Assembly (NCBI GenBank): GCA_002292285.1
Contig: DBBP01000035.1
Location: forward strand, 1 to 64,000
From: Proteobacteria bacterium UBA981
GTDB lineage: Bacteria > Pseudomonadota > Gammaproteobacteria > Ga0077536
Direction of reading: 5' to 3'
Length of the DNA: 64,000 nucleotides
Below the pieces are notes generated by a model. The model was not told the origin of the DNA. It searched no databases and was given only the letters and a program-made list of their open reading frames with translations. Position numbers and translations under genes: made by a program. Positions 63,272-64,000 of this stretch are shown in pieces (positions within the stretch are counted from its first letter, which is position 1; each line of letters opens with the position of its first letter).

Positions 63272-64000
63272 TCAAGCCGTACGCGCTTTTGCGACGAGAC
63301 GGACCATTGATGCGCGAACTTGCTGCGGCGAATCACAAGGCTGATCAAACGCGAGGCGGATGGGTCGCCACCCTTCAGTTGTTTCGACCGACATTTCGAA
63401 ACCGTATCGGTCGACACCTGTCATCTGTATCGCGTTGAAGTTCTGTGCCTGAGTAAATGCGTGACAGTAGGCGGTCATGGCTTCGATATGATCTTCATTC
63501 ATGTGCGCGATGATGGCGTTGGCCTCGGCGGCGAGTGGGTCGGGCTCAGCAGCTAACCAATCGGCTGCGCTAACCCATGACATACGACCAAAACCACCGA
63601 TGTAACGCAACGACTGGATTTGCAAACGCCAAAAGGAAAAATCGCCATAGTCCATGTAGTAGGCGGCGTCCGGAGCGGCCGCCAGGTAACTCTCACGGGG
63701 CCCTGCCAGTTCGTCTTCTGAGAGTTCCACACATTCACCGAGCAAGGTCACGCGACCGAGTGCAAGTGGCGTGTCATCGCCCTGCTCGGTTAACAGCAGC
63801 GATGCGCGCGGGTCGGCGCGCAGATTCTGAGTGTGTTCAGCCAGCCCGCTGATCAAAAAAATTGGCTCGCCTTCGTGCAGCGCCGTTGTGACCAGCGAAC
63901 CGTAGGGATAGCCCGCCTGCTCGCCTTCGCCATGCGCTAGCGTCGCCAGTGTGCCAGTGACACACAAGCTCGCCATCGTGCGCGCGCGCTCGGCGTGATC
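63272..64000 (-). CDS. HugZ-like pyridoxamine-phosphate-oxidase-fold protein, cut by the window end
   Basis: At least 243 residues; the reading frame continues beyond the window (the eight codons above 63976 read DHAERART, a normal family lead-in). Split-barrel segment CVTGTLATLAHG, YPYGSLVTTALHEGEPIFLI, HTQNLRADPRASLLLTEQGD, RVTLLGECVEL, DFSFWRLQIQSLRYIGGFGR, then a C-terminal DUF2470 domain with EANAIIAHMNEDHIEAMTAY. Related proteins bind heme or act in heme use (HugZ). Start not visible. Confidence 0.88.
   Translation of the reverse strand, partial: DHAERARTMASLCVTGTLATLAHGEGEQAGYPYGSLVTTALHEGEPIFLISGLAEHTQNLRADPRASLLLTEQGDDTPLALGRVTLLGECVELSEDELAGPRESYLAAAPDAAYYMDYGDFSFWRLQIQSLRYIGGFGRMSWVSAADWLAAEPDPLAAEANAIIAHMNEDHIEAMTAYCHAFTQAQNFNAIQMTGVDRYGFEMSVETTEGWRPIRLAFDQPCDSPQQVRASMVRLVAKARTA

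Noticed and set aside
1..64000. CRISPR array, prophage or integron
   Set aside because: No regular direct-repeat array, no phage structural, integrase or transposase gene was seen; the paralog-linked block is only two copies.

Overview
The window looks like chromosome of an aerobic or facultative, probably marine or soil Gammaproteobacterium (possibly near the Woeseiaceae or Steroidobacterales; this is inference). The basis is a NorR/Hmp pair with three NorR sites, the cysD-cysNC sulfate activation pair, an FNR-type box, DUF2490, HugZ, RND and LysR families, and many catabolic genes of coenzyme A, flavin and alpha/beta-hydrolase type. No rRNA, tRNA, CRISPR array, phage or intact transposon was seen.

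Layout. 1-31 kb is loosely packed: single genes or short operons (F420-type oxidoreductase, NorR/Hmp, hydrolases, cupins, TauD-like dioxygenase, crotonase, EthD-like protein, amidohydrolase, sulfate activation, an arsR-arsI-acr3 operon, a Baeyer-Villiger monooxygenase) separated by long noncoding stretches holding gene remnants and short dispersed motifs. Four members of one small membrane-anchored protein family lie here (19-504, 19528-20049, 20261-20794, 24516-24980). 31-45 kb has an RND exporter, a LysR regulator, a DUF2490 protein, a second Baeyer-Villiger-type monooxygenase behind a perfect FNR-type box, a TetR regulator, and a four-gene operon for a Tat-exported type II DMSO-reductase-family molybdoenzyme (alpha, beta, gamma, chaperone). 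45-54 kb has a BASS transporter, a glutathione transferase, a thiolase-like protein, two genes best read as selenoproteins, a CcdA transporter and a PNPOx-FAD/NAD reductase fusion. 54-64 kb has a hydantoinase/acetone-carboxylase-like pair, an asparagine-synthetase/methyltransferase fusion divergent from a MarR regulator, a BKACE enzyme and a truncated HugZ-like gene.

The most notable point is that two genes 2.1 kb apart each carry an in-frame TGA exactly where a thioredoxin-fold active-site cysteine is expected (48258-48260 minus strand, Y-U-G-C; 50780-50782 plus strand, W-U-P-N-C). Each TGA is followed at a suitable distance by a hairpin whose loop begins CGUG, as expected of a bacterial SECIS element. 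The second has a signal peptide and is followed by ccdA, which suggests a periplasmic selenothioredoxin fed with electrons by CcdA. Second in interest are the asparagine synthetase with a fused SAM-methyltransferase-like domain and an altered glutamine site, and the orphan molybdoenzyme whose Fe-S subunit has Asp at the variable cluster-ligand position.

All functions are inferred from reading translations and motifs; no database search was run.
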